A DNA stretch of 64,000 nt from Dendrolimus kikuchii (Eukaryota > Arthropoda > Insecta > Lepidoptera > Lasiocampidae), in the NCBI GenBank assembly GCA_019925095.2, contig CM034406.1:12558388-12622387 (forward strand). The letters are read 5' to 3'. The position numbers were made by a program, and so were the translations under genes. Under the pieces are notes generated by a model. The model was not told the DNA's origin. It was given only the letters and a program-made list of their open reading frames with translations, and ran no database searches. Positions 22,536 to 33,547 of this stretch are shown here, piece after piece. The stretch's first letter is position 1; each line of letters opens with the position of its first letter.

Positions 22536-22797
22536 TTACGTAAATTAGTCGTGATAACGTAAGAAAATATTAACTGTACCCTTCATCATTAACAAAAGGA
22601 AATGACCTTTTCTGTTAATGTACTTCACAACAATTGGCTCAGAAACTACTGACAATTTTTTTTAAACTTTCCTCTATCCTGACCTTATTAACGTCACGTT
22701 ATAATTAAATCTAGTACATTTATAGATAATTTGCTACTTATTTTTTATTCTTACATTTTTGTATAAACAGACAAGAAAACAAGTAAATGAATGTAAT

Positions 22798-22956
22798 TTT
22801 TTTTTATTTATTGCAGGAGGCCAGCAGATAGGCAGACGGCCCACTTGATGGAAAGCGGTCACCATCGCCTATGGACATTTCCAACACCAAATGTGCTACA
22901 AATGCGCTGCTGCTCTCTTAAGGGAGACTGGAACCTGATCACTAATGTCGGAACTA
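22798..22956 (-). mobile_element. SINE-L copy, truncated
   Basis: T-run, TTTATTGCAGGAGGCCAGCAG, then the family body in reverse to about TAATGTCGGAAC. The A-tail end is kept; the 5' half is missing. Confidence 0.75.
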
Positions 22957-23257
22957 TATACCGAAGTGTATATTTTACATTAATTTACTTGTTTTCTTTG
23001 AATATCAATTGTTAGAGCGTGCCCCTAAATACCTACTATTGCTTTGTTTTTAGTTTTGCTAACCTAATGAATCTAAATGAAATTTAGTAGAAATAGGTGT
23101 TCTTTATTGCATTACATACACAGGTGGTGTAAGCTAACGTGACAAGAATTAAACAAATTGGTGACCGCCATATATGTATCTATGTCAATGGGGGATGATA
23201 ATTCGTTATACAATGTGCATAGTCTAGAATAATCGTTTCTTGTCTTGGAAATAACGT

Positions 23258-23785
23258 TTGCTAATATTTTTTATTGTATTGATCTATGGTATGGTATCGT
23301 ATGGAAGCGAGAGTTGGGTATGGAAGAAAGAGCATGAAAGTAGAGTAAACGCGGTCGAGATGCGAGCACTGCGCAAAATCTGCGGAGTGACGCTCGCGGA
23401 CCGCGTTCGTAATACCGAAGTAAGAAAGACAGTTGGTCTGAAAGAGAGTGTCGGGGTGAAGGTAAGGAAAGGAATGCTCCGGTGGTTCGGACATGTAGAA
23501 AGAATGCATGATGAAAGAATGAATAAACAGATATACAATGCAAAAGTGGATGGATGCAGAAGTCGTGGAAGGCCACGACACACTTTCCATGATCAAATTG
23601 ATCGTGTACTAGCAGAAGGTGATGTTAGGAGCCTTAAGAACAGACGAGCGTGCATGACAAGAGTTATGAATGTCAAAGAAGCAAGTGAGGTGTGTAAGAA
23701 TAAGCCTAAATGGCGCTCTGTTGTTCGTGCCTACCCCGCAAGGGAACTGGCGTGAAGTTATGTATGTATGTATGTATGTATTGAT
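23258..23785 (+). pseudogene. RTE-a: C-terminal part of an RTE-like reverse transcriptase
   Basis: 165 codons covering only the C-terminal end of a LINE ORF: YGSESWVWKKEHESR, LRKICGVTLADRVRN, MLRWFGHVERM, GRPRHTFHDQIDRVL and the end KWRSVVRAYPARELA plus stop. The 3' tail follows as (TATG)n at 23757-23780. This layout is typical of endonuclease/reverse-transcriptase ORFs of RTE-like elements in Lepidoptera. Polymerase motifs are missing, so it is a 5'-truncated insertion and the longest intact frame in the window. Confidence 0.85.
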
Positions 23786-23944
23786 CTATCGATATATGGT
23801 AAGCGATATTCGAAACCATGTTACATTCGAGAAATAGCTTATTTCTATTAACATTAAAGAGATATATCTGGAACGCCCGGCGTTTTTATTTCGTAAAATG
23901 AGGTAAAGAATAAAAACCATTTTTTATAAAAAAAAAGTTTAAAG

Positions 23945-24050
23945 AAATCATTTTTCAGTTGAATTCTTCATTATATTTCACAGGAAACGTAACCAGTGGC
24001 AAAGTTCGGGATTTTCTCATTGCCCAACAGTGGGCACAAAATATGAGGGT
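23945..24050 (+). repeat. Dispersed repeat G, copy 1
   Basis: TTCTTCATTATATTTCACAG then GAAACGTAACCAGTGGCAAA and ATGAGGGTAGCAAAAA; matched at 34503-34615. Confidence 0.6.
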
Positions 24051-24639
24051 AGCAAAAAGGTCACGACACAAGTGGTTGCAACATTCCAGGTTTTAAAGCT
24101 AGTGCATGTATGCAACTTTGCCCTGTAGGTACTTTTTAGTTTTAATTCAAGAAAAAAACATTTTTGATATTATTGAGTTTCACTGAAGTACATGGTTACT
24201 TGCCTTGTTATAAACATAATATAGGTACATTCAATCCTCAGGTTGCAAGTCAACAAATCATTTCATTTGCGTGCACTTAAACGGCTTGCGAATAAATGTA
24301 ATCGACGCCAATCGTTCCTGCCAATACTCTGTTGGATTCGATATCACTTTTAACGTATTGAAATCTTACTTTGTTTATGTTTATTTGTTTGACTTTGTTT
24401 CACCGAGCTTAACACGAATTTCTGTTGTTTATTTTTCTGGCTTTCGATTGTTTGATTACTTGTTGGCTTGTTATGTAGGTACACCTTTTTATTAGCTTTA
24501 TAGACATAACTCATTTTGACAAAGACTTAATAAGCTGAACGCTAATTTTGACGATTTGGTATTATGAGTATACCTGTTCAGTTTATGTTATTGAAAACAG
24601 TCTTAGCAAGGACCTCGTGATCCTTGAGTCTTAGGCCGG

Positions 24640-24785
24640 CTTAGTTCTGTGTGTCAGTTTGGATGAATGAACCAAATGATGAATATAACATAGACTTGAA
24701 TCATTCATTGAATATCGTCGTGTTCTTTTATTTCTCTACGTTTCAACCAAATTAATTCAATTTGTGTGAACCGTCTAATATCATC
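24640..24785 (+). repeat. Dispersed repeat F, copy 1
   Basis: TCAGTTTGGATGAATGAACC, GACTTGAATCATTCATTGAA and TTTCAACCAAATTAATTCAA; same order at 32435 and 37590. Confidence 0.6.
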
Positions 24786-24858
24786 ATTAGTTTACTGTTT
24801 TGTATCTGTTTTTTTTTAGTTAAGTTTTATTATTTAATAAAACTGGTTATAATAAAAG

Positions 24859-24914
24859 TATTTTGACGGTTTAAGTCTAATAATATATATTTTATGACTT
24901 AAACAGTCAAAATA
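24859..24914. repeat. Hairpin, 19-bp arms
   Basis: TATTTTGACGGTTTAAGTC and its near-exact inverted copy (one mismatch) around an 18-bp AT loop. Confidence 0.75.
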
Positions 24915-25264
24915 GAATATCTTAATTCAATTAATTATTCAAATTCAAAGTATTTATTAAAAATAAGTTCCACTGGAGAACACTTTTTGGAGGTCACACA
25001 TATAAGCTAAAATTTAATTCGTTTTAATTTTTCGAATTATTTTTATGGACACATAAGCAGTAGTAATTAATATTTTTTATAATAAAACTAAAATAATATT
25101 TTGAAATATTCTACAAATAATGTAGGTATAAAACATTAAAATGATTAGAACCCAAATATTGATTTATATCATTATTAACTGAAAAGTAAAACTTTTTAAT
25201 TTCTAATTAATCTGCGTTGCACTAGCATAGTATCAAAGCTTACTAATTTTGTATAGTCTTTTTT

Positions 25265-25560
25265 TTTGTTAACGCAGGGGGAATATGTTTCGTACCATAC
25301 TGAGTCCCTCTATAAGTATATAAGCGACGCGCAGCGTGTGCCAAGACTGGTACAAACGTTCCCAACTATTCCGCTAAACCTGCTTCCCGTTCCTGCGTTT
25401 GTGTGGAAGAACACGAGGTCATGAGCGAAGCTACTCCCATGATCAGCCGCTCAACAAGCCTAGGTCATCCCGGGAAGCAGGGTGACCCACTTCACCAACA
25501 CAGGTTACACCCGTCGCATCCCCGTAATGCGCGGACCCCTTCGAAATTTTCTCTAGTCTA
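25265..25560 (-). mobile_element. R1-like non-LTR retrotransposon, 3' UTR only
   Basis: TTTTTTTTGTTAACGCAGGG then GGAATATG in reverse is the tail seen at 55697. CATCCCGGGAAGCAGGGTGA then CCCACTTC matches the 18170 region. No coding part remains. Confidence 0.65.
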
Positions 25561-26322
25561 GCTCAACCTCGGTGCAACATGACCTGCTTTGTAAGATTTG
25601 ATTTTTCTTTTTTTTCTCACACTACCTGGTTAATTAGTATTCTAGACATCAAAGGCTAGTTTCCCATCTAGAAGCTTTACGTGGAATGATTCCTTACGCA
25701 ATTTAAAGTAGCGGAACTTGGGTTTTTTAACTAAATTTAAAGAAACTGATGATACCTCTCAAGGACTTCTCGTAACGACGGTGTACTGATTTAATTGTTT
25801 TTTTTAGTGAATTTATTGTCTTGCTATTAACACCAGGTTTGAATACAAATGAGTTTAACCATTCTTTGTATTTAATTTATTTGGTTATGCTTGACCATGG
25901 TGCAGTATGACAATTATTATAATGCATAGAAATTTGCTTTGTGGTTAGGACAGACAGTAATTAAAGATGGGTAGTTCCAATCCCAAATATTTCTTATAAA
26001 AATATTTTAAGTATATTAAATTCCTTAATTTACATCAAAATATACATTAAATTATAAACTAATACAATAAATAAATCAACTTTAAAAATATAGGTATACA
26101 ATTATAATTATATTTCACATATATTTTTTAATATTATACCTAAATAGAATACCGAGTCTGGATCATCGTCATCATGAGTAAGGCGCCCAAAAGGCTAGGT
26201 TACCTTACCTTGCTGATTCGTCACACTGATTTGTTGCACGAAATAGGCACCAGCTTTCTGATCACCTGAAGAGTCAATTATGCTTTTTAATAGCTCTTTT
26301 CTTTCTCTTTTATTTTAATTCG

Positions 26323-26570
26323 GCCTCTGTGATTGAGCGGACTAAGCCTTTGCCAGTCAACCTCACTAAAACGCCTAGGCTCCGGGTTCGATTCCTGTCA
26401 TGGTAAATTTGTAAATTAATTTTCTATTATTTACTGTATTTTTGTTGTCAGGGGTTATCCCCAGAGCGGTCGGTTGTATATTATCCATAACATAAGCGTA
26501 ACTTGCTTAACTTGGTAACATACAATAATGTGTGTTTGTCAATGATTATTAATAAGTATACTTAAGTTAC
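26323..26570 (+). mobile_element. SINE-B, full copy
   Basis: CGGCCTCTGTGATTGAGCGG, CCGGGTTCGATTCCTG at about 26382, AAGCGTAACTTGCTTAACTT and an ATTATTAATAA tail match the 8447 copy. Confidence 0.78.
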
Positions 26571-26892
26571 AAAAAGGTGTGTCATAGTTGAACGCTTGCG
26601 TGCGTGGTTATTAAAGGTTGAAATCCTTATAAATAACAATTTGCTTAATAAAATAAAATCCGCAAAAAGATTGCTTATAAAATTACTTGCTAATTCATAT
26701 TCTGATTACAACACGGAATTATAGAAAATGCAAATGTTTAAATATAATCGCCTTGTTCATCGGCATTGTTGTTTTTAATTAACATTTATATTAATTAAAT
26801 AATTCGCAAGGATTTGTTTACACGTGCGAAAATTGGCGGCCTGTGTTAGTTTATTTATTAATTACTTGCATTATAAATAAATAAATAATCGG

Positions 26893-27020
26893 TACACAAA
26901 CACATATTGTATATCCCCAAATTAAGCAAGTTACGCTTGTGTTACAGGTAATATACAACGGACTACTCTGGAGTCAATCCCAGATACCCAAGACATAGTA
27001 AATAACGGAGTAAAATCAAT
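26893..27020 (-). mobile_element. SINE-B 3' fragment
   Basis: Reverse copy of the SINE-B body (AAGCAAGTTACGCTTGTGTT, then GACTACTCTGGAGTCAATCC), lacking the tRNA-like part. Directly joined to a SINE-L copy at 27028. Confidence 0.65.
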
Positions 27021-27027
27021 TTCTCTT

Positions 27028-27297
27028 TCAGTGCAACACCAAAGGTGCTAAAAATGCCCTTCTGCTCTTTAAAGGGAGACTGGAGCCTGGCCACTCTTGC
27101 TGGATCACAGTTGTGTTCCGGCATTGCCATAACAACCTTGAGTTTAAGCTTGTTATAGCAGCATACTCTAGATCAGGGGTGGTAGCCACAAAGGCAGGTA
27201 AATACCCTGCCACCTGCCTGTGGGTTGTTTTGTCGCCTGTTACGACAGGCCGGCCGCAGGAAATTGTATTCTTTTTCTGTTACTGCATGGATAAAAT
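27028..27297 (-). mobile_element. SINE-L copy lacking the A-tail end
   Basis: Begins at GTGCAACACCAAAGGTGCTA and ends TTACTGCATGGATAAAA. It contains an internal repeat of part of the body (two CCGGCATT/CTTGAGTT-like stretches around 27110-27150). It directly follows a SINE-B tail fragment. Confidence 0.7.
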
Positions 27298-27299
27298 TC

Positions 27300-28689
27300 C
27301 TAATTGCGAACCTAATACACAGGCAGAAGGGTCGTGTAAGGGAAAGTAGTTATAATCACCAATAGTCGTTAGCAACACCAGTGGCGAAGCTAACGTGGTG
27401 ATAATCTTTAAGATGGGAATAGAGTAGGGAGAAGTGGGCCATCGGATCTCTTATCGTACGAAACATGAATAACTCAAGGCTAACCGTCTCATGCGGATTT
27501 TCTGTGAGAGCGTGATACACTCCAATCGAACAGCCCTAAGAGCTGTAATCTTGATAATGATTCCAACATGGCTCTAGATTTTATTATAATATTATTTCAA
27601 AACCAATTATTCATGTCAAGTTCTATTGGAGAACAATTTTCTAAAATCATACATAACTTAAAATTATGTCTACTTACAATTCTATGTAAACCGATTCGCA
27701 ACGTATTATCACTGTTAGAAAAGAGGTAAGAAACTCCCCAACACGTACCTATCGCATGAGTCTTCTTAAACGACCAAAGTTTAGCCACACAACGCAAAAG
27801 CTTTAACACTTAAGATTCCATACAAATGTAGTCTTCAAAACCCTTTTTGGTGTCTGGCTAATTTTCGTTCGTCTCGCGTTTACACAAAAACCGGACTGTA
27901 ACTCATAAGTTGATGTCGCGACGAATTCTTTTAAGTCCTGTCAAATCGAACTATCTGATTGATATAGGCTGATTCATTCTAATGTCGTGTTGTTGCTAGA
28001 AGAATATGATTTTACACATTGATTTTATTAATATGTATATGATGATTTTATTATTATGTTATATTACTGCCAGGGAGTTGGTTAAGCTTTTTATCCTGAA
28101 ACATACATACATATTATCATCCGTGTTTCTACCATCTTAACAAACCTCTTTTGCTTCATCTACTATCATTAGTTTCATCACATCCTTCAACAGTATTAAT
28201 AAAAGGTTAAGTAAGGATTAGGTGATTGTATCAATTTTTTTTTAATCCTCATCTTTATGTCTAAAGAAAAGACATGTTGGGCACTCTTAATTTCCAGTCT
28301 AAGTTTTTCACCACCTTTAACCGTTTTCACCACTTTCAAAGAATGCAGATAGAATAATTACTTTCAATAAATAATCGGTAACATTTAATAAATTAAATGT
28401 TAGAAACTTAACAGTAGGCTAAAAGCCCATCCCTGATTAATTATCAAAACCTACAGCAAGAATTATGTTAAACAGCGTGAAATAATGAAAAAGTGTTTTC
28501 AAATATGACAAATTTGTATTGTAAAACATCACTGTGGAATCAACGCTTTAGCTATCTGAAAGAAAGGTGCTATCAACTGGCTTCTTAATTTGGAGATTCT
28601 ACTTTTAAACTTTACATACACATATCTACAGACCTGAGCTAGGCTTTCATTTACCTTAATTTGTGTGCGTTCAGGAAATTGTATCAACC
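27300..28689. other. No feature seen
   Basis: AT-rich, no repeat with a second copy in the window recognised; the minus frame 27597-27809 has no domain. Confidence 0.45.
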
Positions 28690-28960
28690 TGTAGGTATCT
28701 CCCGTTTGGTCTCGGTGGCGCCGACCACGAATTCCCTTACGGCCGCGATCCCGCGATAGCAGCCTAACATGTATTATGTATAACAAATGGGATACATCCA
28801 AAATAAAGCAGAAGTCCCCTTTACATTCGGCCATGAATACACCGCCGTCCCACGTGGACACATTCCCCGCATTTCGAGGCCCGCTCCCCGGCTTGTGCGC
28901 CTGTCTCTTATTTTTATTATTCCCCTCTTGGCAAATCGCATAGAATATTCTTTATTGCAC
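28690..28960. other. Repeat-free GC-rich island (candidate regulatory element)
   Basis: From about CTCCCGTTTGGTCTCGGTGG to CCGGCTTGTGCGCCTGTCTC. Less AT-rich than its surroundings and without repeat signatures. Overlapping open frames on both strands (28529-28861, 28774-28962, 28787-29071) show no domain. Confidence 0.3.
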
Positions 28961-29109
28961 ACGTATTACGTAAATTTACGGGTTGACACGTTACATTTGC
29001 AGACACTTAATAGGTTTTTGCAATCTATCTATTTCACTCGCACGCTAGTTTGTTACAGTTGCTCTCGTTAGCTCCTATTTTGTAACGTATAAAAACATAT
29101 TTGATAACT

Positions 29110-29262
29110 TAAATCAGTCATAGATAATATGGATTGTGTGAAGGATGATATGATGATTTGTGGTGTGACAGAGGACGAATTTCAGAATCGAGGAGTGTGG
29201 AAGGAAAAGATATATTTTGCCGACCTCAAATAATTGGGATAAGGTGAAAGAAAATAGAAAGA
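29110..29262 (+). pseudogene. RTE-b: LINE ORF C-terminus fragment
   Basis: MDCVKDDMMICGVTEDEFQN then RGVWKEKIYFADLK and a stop; colinear with the 13490-14215 relic in the other orientation. Confidence 0.65.
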
Positions 29263-29455
29263 GAGAGCTGTAAGGCCTGATTAGCTTTTTCTAAATTGCG
29301 TAAATTTCATTAAATTAAAAAGGAGCTAAATAGGACTATTAATTTACGACTACTCTTATATTTAACAAATGTATATCAAAAGAAGACGTTGTTCGAAAGT
29401 TTTACTTGAGATTTTCAATAGAAACAAGAACAAACTGATGGCGCCAACTGTAATT

Positions 29456-29674
29456 GTTTTTTTTTCATACAATAAATTCAGACAGGCAGACGGCCCACCT
29501 GGTGGAAAGCGGTTACCATCGCCTATTGACATTTGTAACACCAAAGGAGCTACCAATGTGCTGTTGCTCTCTAAAGGGGAACTGGAACCTGGCCACTATG
29601 TTAATAGGGGAACACAGCTCAAGGTTGTCAAAGTGGCGTACCTACTCCAGGCCAGGGGTGGTAGCCATCTAGAC
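29456..29674 (-). mobile_element. SINE-L copy, truncated
   Basis: T-run, CATACAATAAATTCAGACAGG and body in reverse to GGTGGTAGCCATCTAGACG. The long reading frame across it (29369-29860, 163 aa) is explained by the repeat and has no domain. Confidence 0.72.
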
Positions 29675-30419
29675 GTGACTCCATTCATCCATTGTAGAGC
29701 GTTTTGTTACGATTTACATTTTTTACTGGCCGATTATCATCCGATACATTTCTTCCATTATAATGGTACAGGCTTAATAGGGATGCGGACAATAAGTTCT
29801 TATGTTTTTACATATAAAAAAACGGGCATTAAAATAACATCTTATCATATTGCTTTTTAAAATACCACTTAGAAATTATTTTAATTACTTATCAAACAAT
29901 AATTAATGCGCTATTTGACTCATTTTACTTGTACCTACTTATGACAATATAAGTAGGTACGCTCGTACAAAATCTGTAAAGCTGCGACGTTCTATAAGTT
30001 TATAAAAAGTATCTCAGTTGATTTGACTGTCCGCTCCTCTATTTTCCTTATATTTCAGTCGGAGTATAATCAGTTCTCGTCAAATTAGTGCTATGTTCAT
30101 TTGCATAATTGATGTAATAAAACAGTAGACAGTAATATTCAGTTCGCTTCATTATCGTTGCAACACCTATATAATTAATATGGACATAATTTAAAATCAG
30201 ATGTAACTAGTTTTGTGTTATATTTCAACGGAACGTAAACGTAAAACAAAAGCATTTGTTTCCACGATGAGTATCTTTAGCAAAGTTGTAGAACATCGTA
30301 CAACAGTCAGGGATACTTTAAGTGTCATATGACGTTAGAACTAATTAAAAACAACAAGATGGCCGTAATCTGAAATAAATGTGTAGTTTTATAGTCAATT
30401 TCTTCGAGGCCGGCAGTGC

Positions 30420-30510
30420 GTTAGTGACATCTGTATTGTTGCAGACGTTCATCGGCGATGGTGACCGCTTTCCATCAGGCGGGCCGTCTGCCTGTCTGCT
30501 GTACTCTAGC
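30420..30510 (+). mobile_element. SINE-L 3' fragment
   Basis: GTTGCAGACGTTCATCGGCG, then GACCGCTTTCCATCAGGCGG and GTCTGCCTGTCTGCTG; only the last quarter of the family is present. Confidence 0.65.
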
Positions 30511-30824
30511 TATAAAAATATAATATTTGCGCCGGATTATATCCAGATTTGATCAATGATAACGTAGCTCTGTTAAGCTAATATTATAAGGAAAGAAAGA
30601 CATATTTTATTCAAGACAAAACCATACAGAGTATAATATAGTTTTATCCAACAGTAAAACAACAGAAATAGAATAAATCCAAAAAATGGCCCTGAACTCA
30701 GCATATGCTGGCCAATTAAGTCTAGCGCTGTTCTTCCGCTTGGAACCACCAAATAAAGTCACGAACGACATTATAATACAAATAATAATACATATGTACA
30801 ATGCAGTTAAATAATTATAAAATA

Positions 30825-31021
30825 CTAGCTGTCCAGAGACGTTGTTCTGCCCTGTAGAAAATTTGAAACCCAATTGCAGCGCCACCTACCGGGTTCAATT
30901 GTGAATCTAAACCATCCTCGAATCCACTTGAACACACACAAAAAAATTCATTCAAATCGGTCCAGCCGTTTAGGAGGAGTTCACTGTCAACACACGTACA
31001 GAAGAATTATATATATAAAGA
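30825..31021 (-). mobile_element. Helitron-like element, 197 bp
   Basis: CTAGCTGTCCAGAGACGTTG at the left (3' end in reverse) and TATATATAAAGA|T at the right. Shares AATCGGTCCAGCCGTTTAGG with relatives. Confidence 0.7.
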
Positions 31022-31027
31022 TAACGT

Positions 31028-31133
31028 ATTTTTTTATTGCTGGAATACAGCAGACAGGCTGATGGCCCAACTGTGATGGAAAGTGGTTACTGTCGCCTAT
31101 AAACATTTACAACGCTAAAGGTGCTACCAACTT
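31028..31133 (-). mobile_element. SINE-L 3' fragment, left half of an inverted pair
   Basis: TTTTTTTATTGCTGGAATACAGCAGACAGG then the body to GGTGCTACCAACTTA. It abuts a second copy in the opposite orientation at 31134, so A-tail ends point outward. Confidence 0.7.
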
Positions 31134-31376
31134 AAGGTTTGCCAGGTGATAGGGTATTTGCCCGACTGGATGGCTACTACCCCTGGTCTAGAGTATGTCG
31201 CCATACTAACCTTGAATTGTCTTCCGGCATTAGTGCCCAGGTTCCAGACCCCCTCGAGAGAGCAGCAGCACATTTGTAACGCCTTTGGTGTTGCAAATGT
31301 CCATAGGCGATAGTAACCGCTTACCATTAGGTGGGTCGTCTGCGTGTCTGCTGAACTCATGCAATAAAAAAAAGGT
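31134..31376 (+). mobile_element. SINE-L copy, right half of an inverted pair
   Basis: From AGGTTTGCCAGGTGATAGGG through GGTGTTGCAAATGTCC to CATGCAATAAAAAAAAGG. Truncated at its 5' end where it meets the left copy. Confidence 0.74.
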
Positions 31377-31411
31377 GATGAATAACTCTGCACTTGGCAT
31401 ATTATCTATAA

Positions 31412-31982
31412 TCTAATATATAAAATTCTCGTGTCACAGTTTTCGTTGCCATACTCCTCCGAAACGGCTTGACCGATTTTGATGAAATTTTTTGTGCTTA
31501 TCCGGTATCTATGAGAATCGGCCAACATCTATTTTTTATCCCCCTAAATGTTAGGGGTAGTCCACCCCTAAATTTTTTATTTATTTTTTAGACAAAATTT
31601 TTAATTTCTATTTTTTTATGATACAACATACAAAAATACATATAATCCTCAATTTTCACCCTTCTAAGATTAACCCCTATTTTTTATTTGTTAATTATAA
31701 ACTTTAATTTTTGGCAAGAATTTTAATCTTATTTTGTCATGACTTAGAATGAAAAAAAATATATTACTCTTTTAGATTCACAATTAGAACCGGTAGGTGG
31801 CGCTGAGATCGGGTTCTGGAATCCTCCTAATCACCTGGAGCGATTTTGGTGATTTTGTTTTTGTGTGTTTGAGTGGGTACCCGGATGGTTCAGATTCGCA
31901 ATTAGAACCGGTACGTGGCTCTGGGATCGGGTTCTAGAATTTTATTTTGTAAAGGCAGGACAACGTCTGCCGGGGCCGCTAG
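31412..31982 (+). mobile_element. Helitron-like element, 571 bp
   Basis: A|TCTAATATATAAAATTCTCG at the left and CTGCCGGGGCCGCTAG|T at the right. The conserved CTCCGAAACGGCTTGACCGA block and an internal duplication of the CGGTAGGTGGCGCTGAGATC region (about 31787 and 31907) are visible. Non-coding. Confidence 0.78.
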
Positions 31983-32040
31983 TTACTGTATAATATTAGA
32001 AAAAAAAGTAAAATTAATGTCTGTGGATTGAGTGAATATA

Positions 32041-32072
32041 TTAGCAAGAACACACCAGTCTGTTCTTGCTAA
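32041..32072. repeat. Small hairpin, 12-bp arms
   Basis: TTAGCAAGAACA and TGTTCTTGCTAA around an 8-base loop. Confidence 0.7.
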
Positions 32073-32211
32073 TAAAGTTGATTTTCAACTTTTAATTATT
32101 ATTTGCATGCCTGAAAAGGCAAAAACATGTGAAACATAAAATAACATATTCTCATCGCATGTTTTTACTAACCATGTTTTTCAGCAAATAAATGATTTGA
32201 TTTGATTTGAA

Positions 32212-32408
32212 TGTGCTGCCGGACTCGTAGGTGGGACTGGATGCCACTAATACCGGAACACAACTCAACATTGTTATGGAGGCATGCTCTAGGTCAGGGA
32301 TTGTAGCCATTCAGACGGGCAAACACCCTACCACCTAGCTGTGGGTTGTTCTTTCGCCTCTTACGACAGGCCGCCGGACCGGAATTTATATTCTTTCTGC
32401 GTAGCTGC
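32212..32408 (-). mobile_element. SINE-L copy, partial and diverged
   Basis: Body from about GTGCTGCCGGACTCG through CACCTAGCTGTGGGTTG to ATTCTTTCTGCGTAGCTGCAC. The A-tail end is missing. More diverged than most copies. Confidence 0.65.
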
Positions 32409-32434
32409 ACAGATAATTTATTAGGCGATTCTAT

Positions 32435-32590
32435 TCTGTCTTTCAATTTGGATGAATCAACTAGTGATCAATATAAACATAAACTTGAATCATTCAATGT
32501 CATTGAATAAAGACCTGTCCTTTTCATTTCTGTGCTTTTCAACCAAATTGATTTAATTTTGTTTATTCGTCCAAGGTCGACTTTTTAATC
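32435..32590 (+). repeat. Dispersed repeat F, copy 2
   Basis: TCTGTCTTTCAATTTGGATG, AAACTTGAATCATTCAATGT and TTTTCAACCAAATTGATTTA; follows a SINE-L fragment. Confidence 0.6.
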
Positions 32591-33174
32591 ACCATATAAA
32601 AGTTATTCATGGTATAAAGCATAATATGGAGAACTTAAATGTGTCAGTTGCATTAATAAAACAGTTGAATGGTTTCACTTTTGAATTCAATCTGATTGTA
32701 ATTTATTCGACTGATAACTTTTATTTGATGATTGAATAATCGGCCCTAATAGTAGCTTCATAAAACGAATGAAATTTAACCGGCGGATAAAATAAAATAA
32801 TCGCTGTTTAGCCATGCAGTTTTAGTAATTATTTTATTTTAACCATCGGTTAAATGTCTATGCACACCAGCCTAAAAACTTCCAAAACACCAACAAATAG
32901 TTTACTACATCCTTCTTGTGACACATAAATAAACTTAAATCCTGCAACGCGACTTTAAACGACCATCCATCTTCATGAGACATCATCGTATTTTGCTGCG
33001 TAGTAAATTTATTTTTGTTCATACAATAGTAAACCACTGGACCGTAGATTACATGTGTAGAACAGATTATTCACACACATAGACTTAGGCTAGTATGCTT
33101 TTAGAATTTTTTAGCAAGTTCAGGACGATGATACAATTTAATATTTTAGATTTTATAAATATATTGATATACTA

Positions 33175-33547
33175 CTAGCTGACCCGGCAAACTTCGTACC
33201 GCGTCAGAATCAATAAATAAAAAACGTTGATTTCTGAACGACGGGACGAACATCAAACGTTTGACATTCAAAACCCAAAAAATAAAAAAAAACTTCACTT
33301 TTAAATTTAATTTGATTTCTGAACGACTTTTAAATTTAATTGATTTCTAAACGACGGGACGAACATCAAATGTTTGACAGATAGGAATAATTTCTAAGGG
33401 AAAGCGAAATTGTGGTTTTTGCTATATTCCAAGCATGTTTTTCATATTTACTCACCTTTAAAGCCTTCCCTGGACTTCCACGAATAATTCAAAACCAAAA
33501 TTAGCCAAATCAGTCCAGCAATTGATTTTTATATACGAGTATATAGA
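33175..33547 (-). mobile_element. Helitron-like element, 373 bp
   Basis: CTAGCTGACCCGGCAAACTT at the left and ACGAGTATATAGA|T at the right. It contains a direct repeat of a TTTCTGAACGAC/GGGACGAACATCAAA block (33230 and 33345). Confidence 0.72.

Noticed and set aside
23261..23596. Three minus-strand frames of about 100 codons
   Set aside because: Shadows of the RTE-a coding relic on the + strand.
29369..29860. 163-codon frame on the + strand
   Set aside because: Most of it is a reverse SINE-L copy and flanking AT-rich DNA; no domain.
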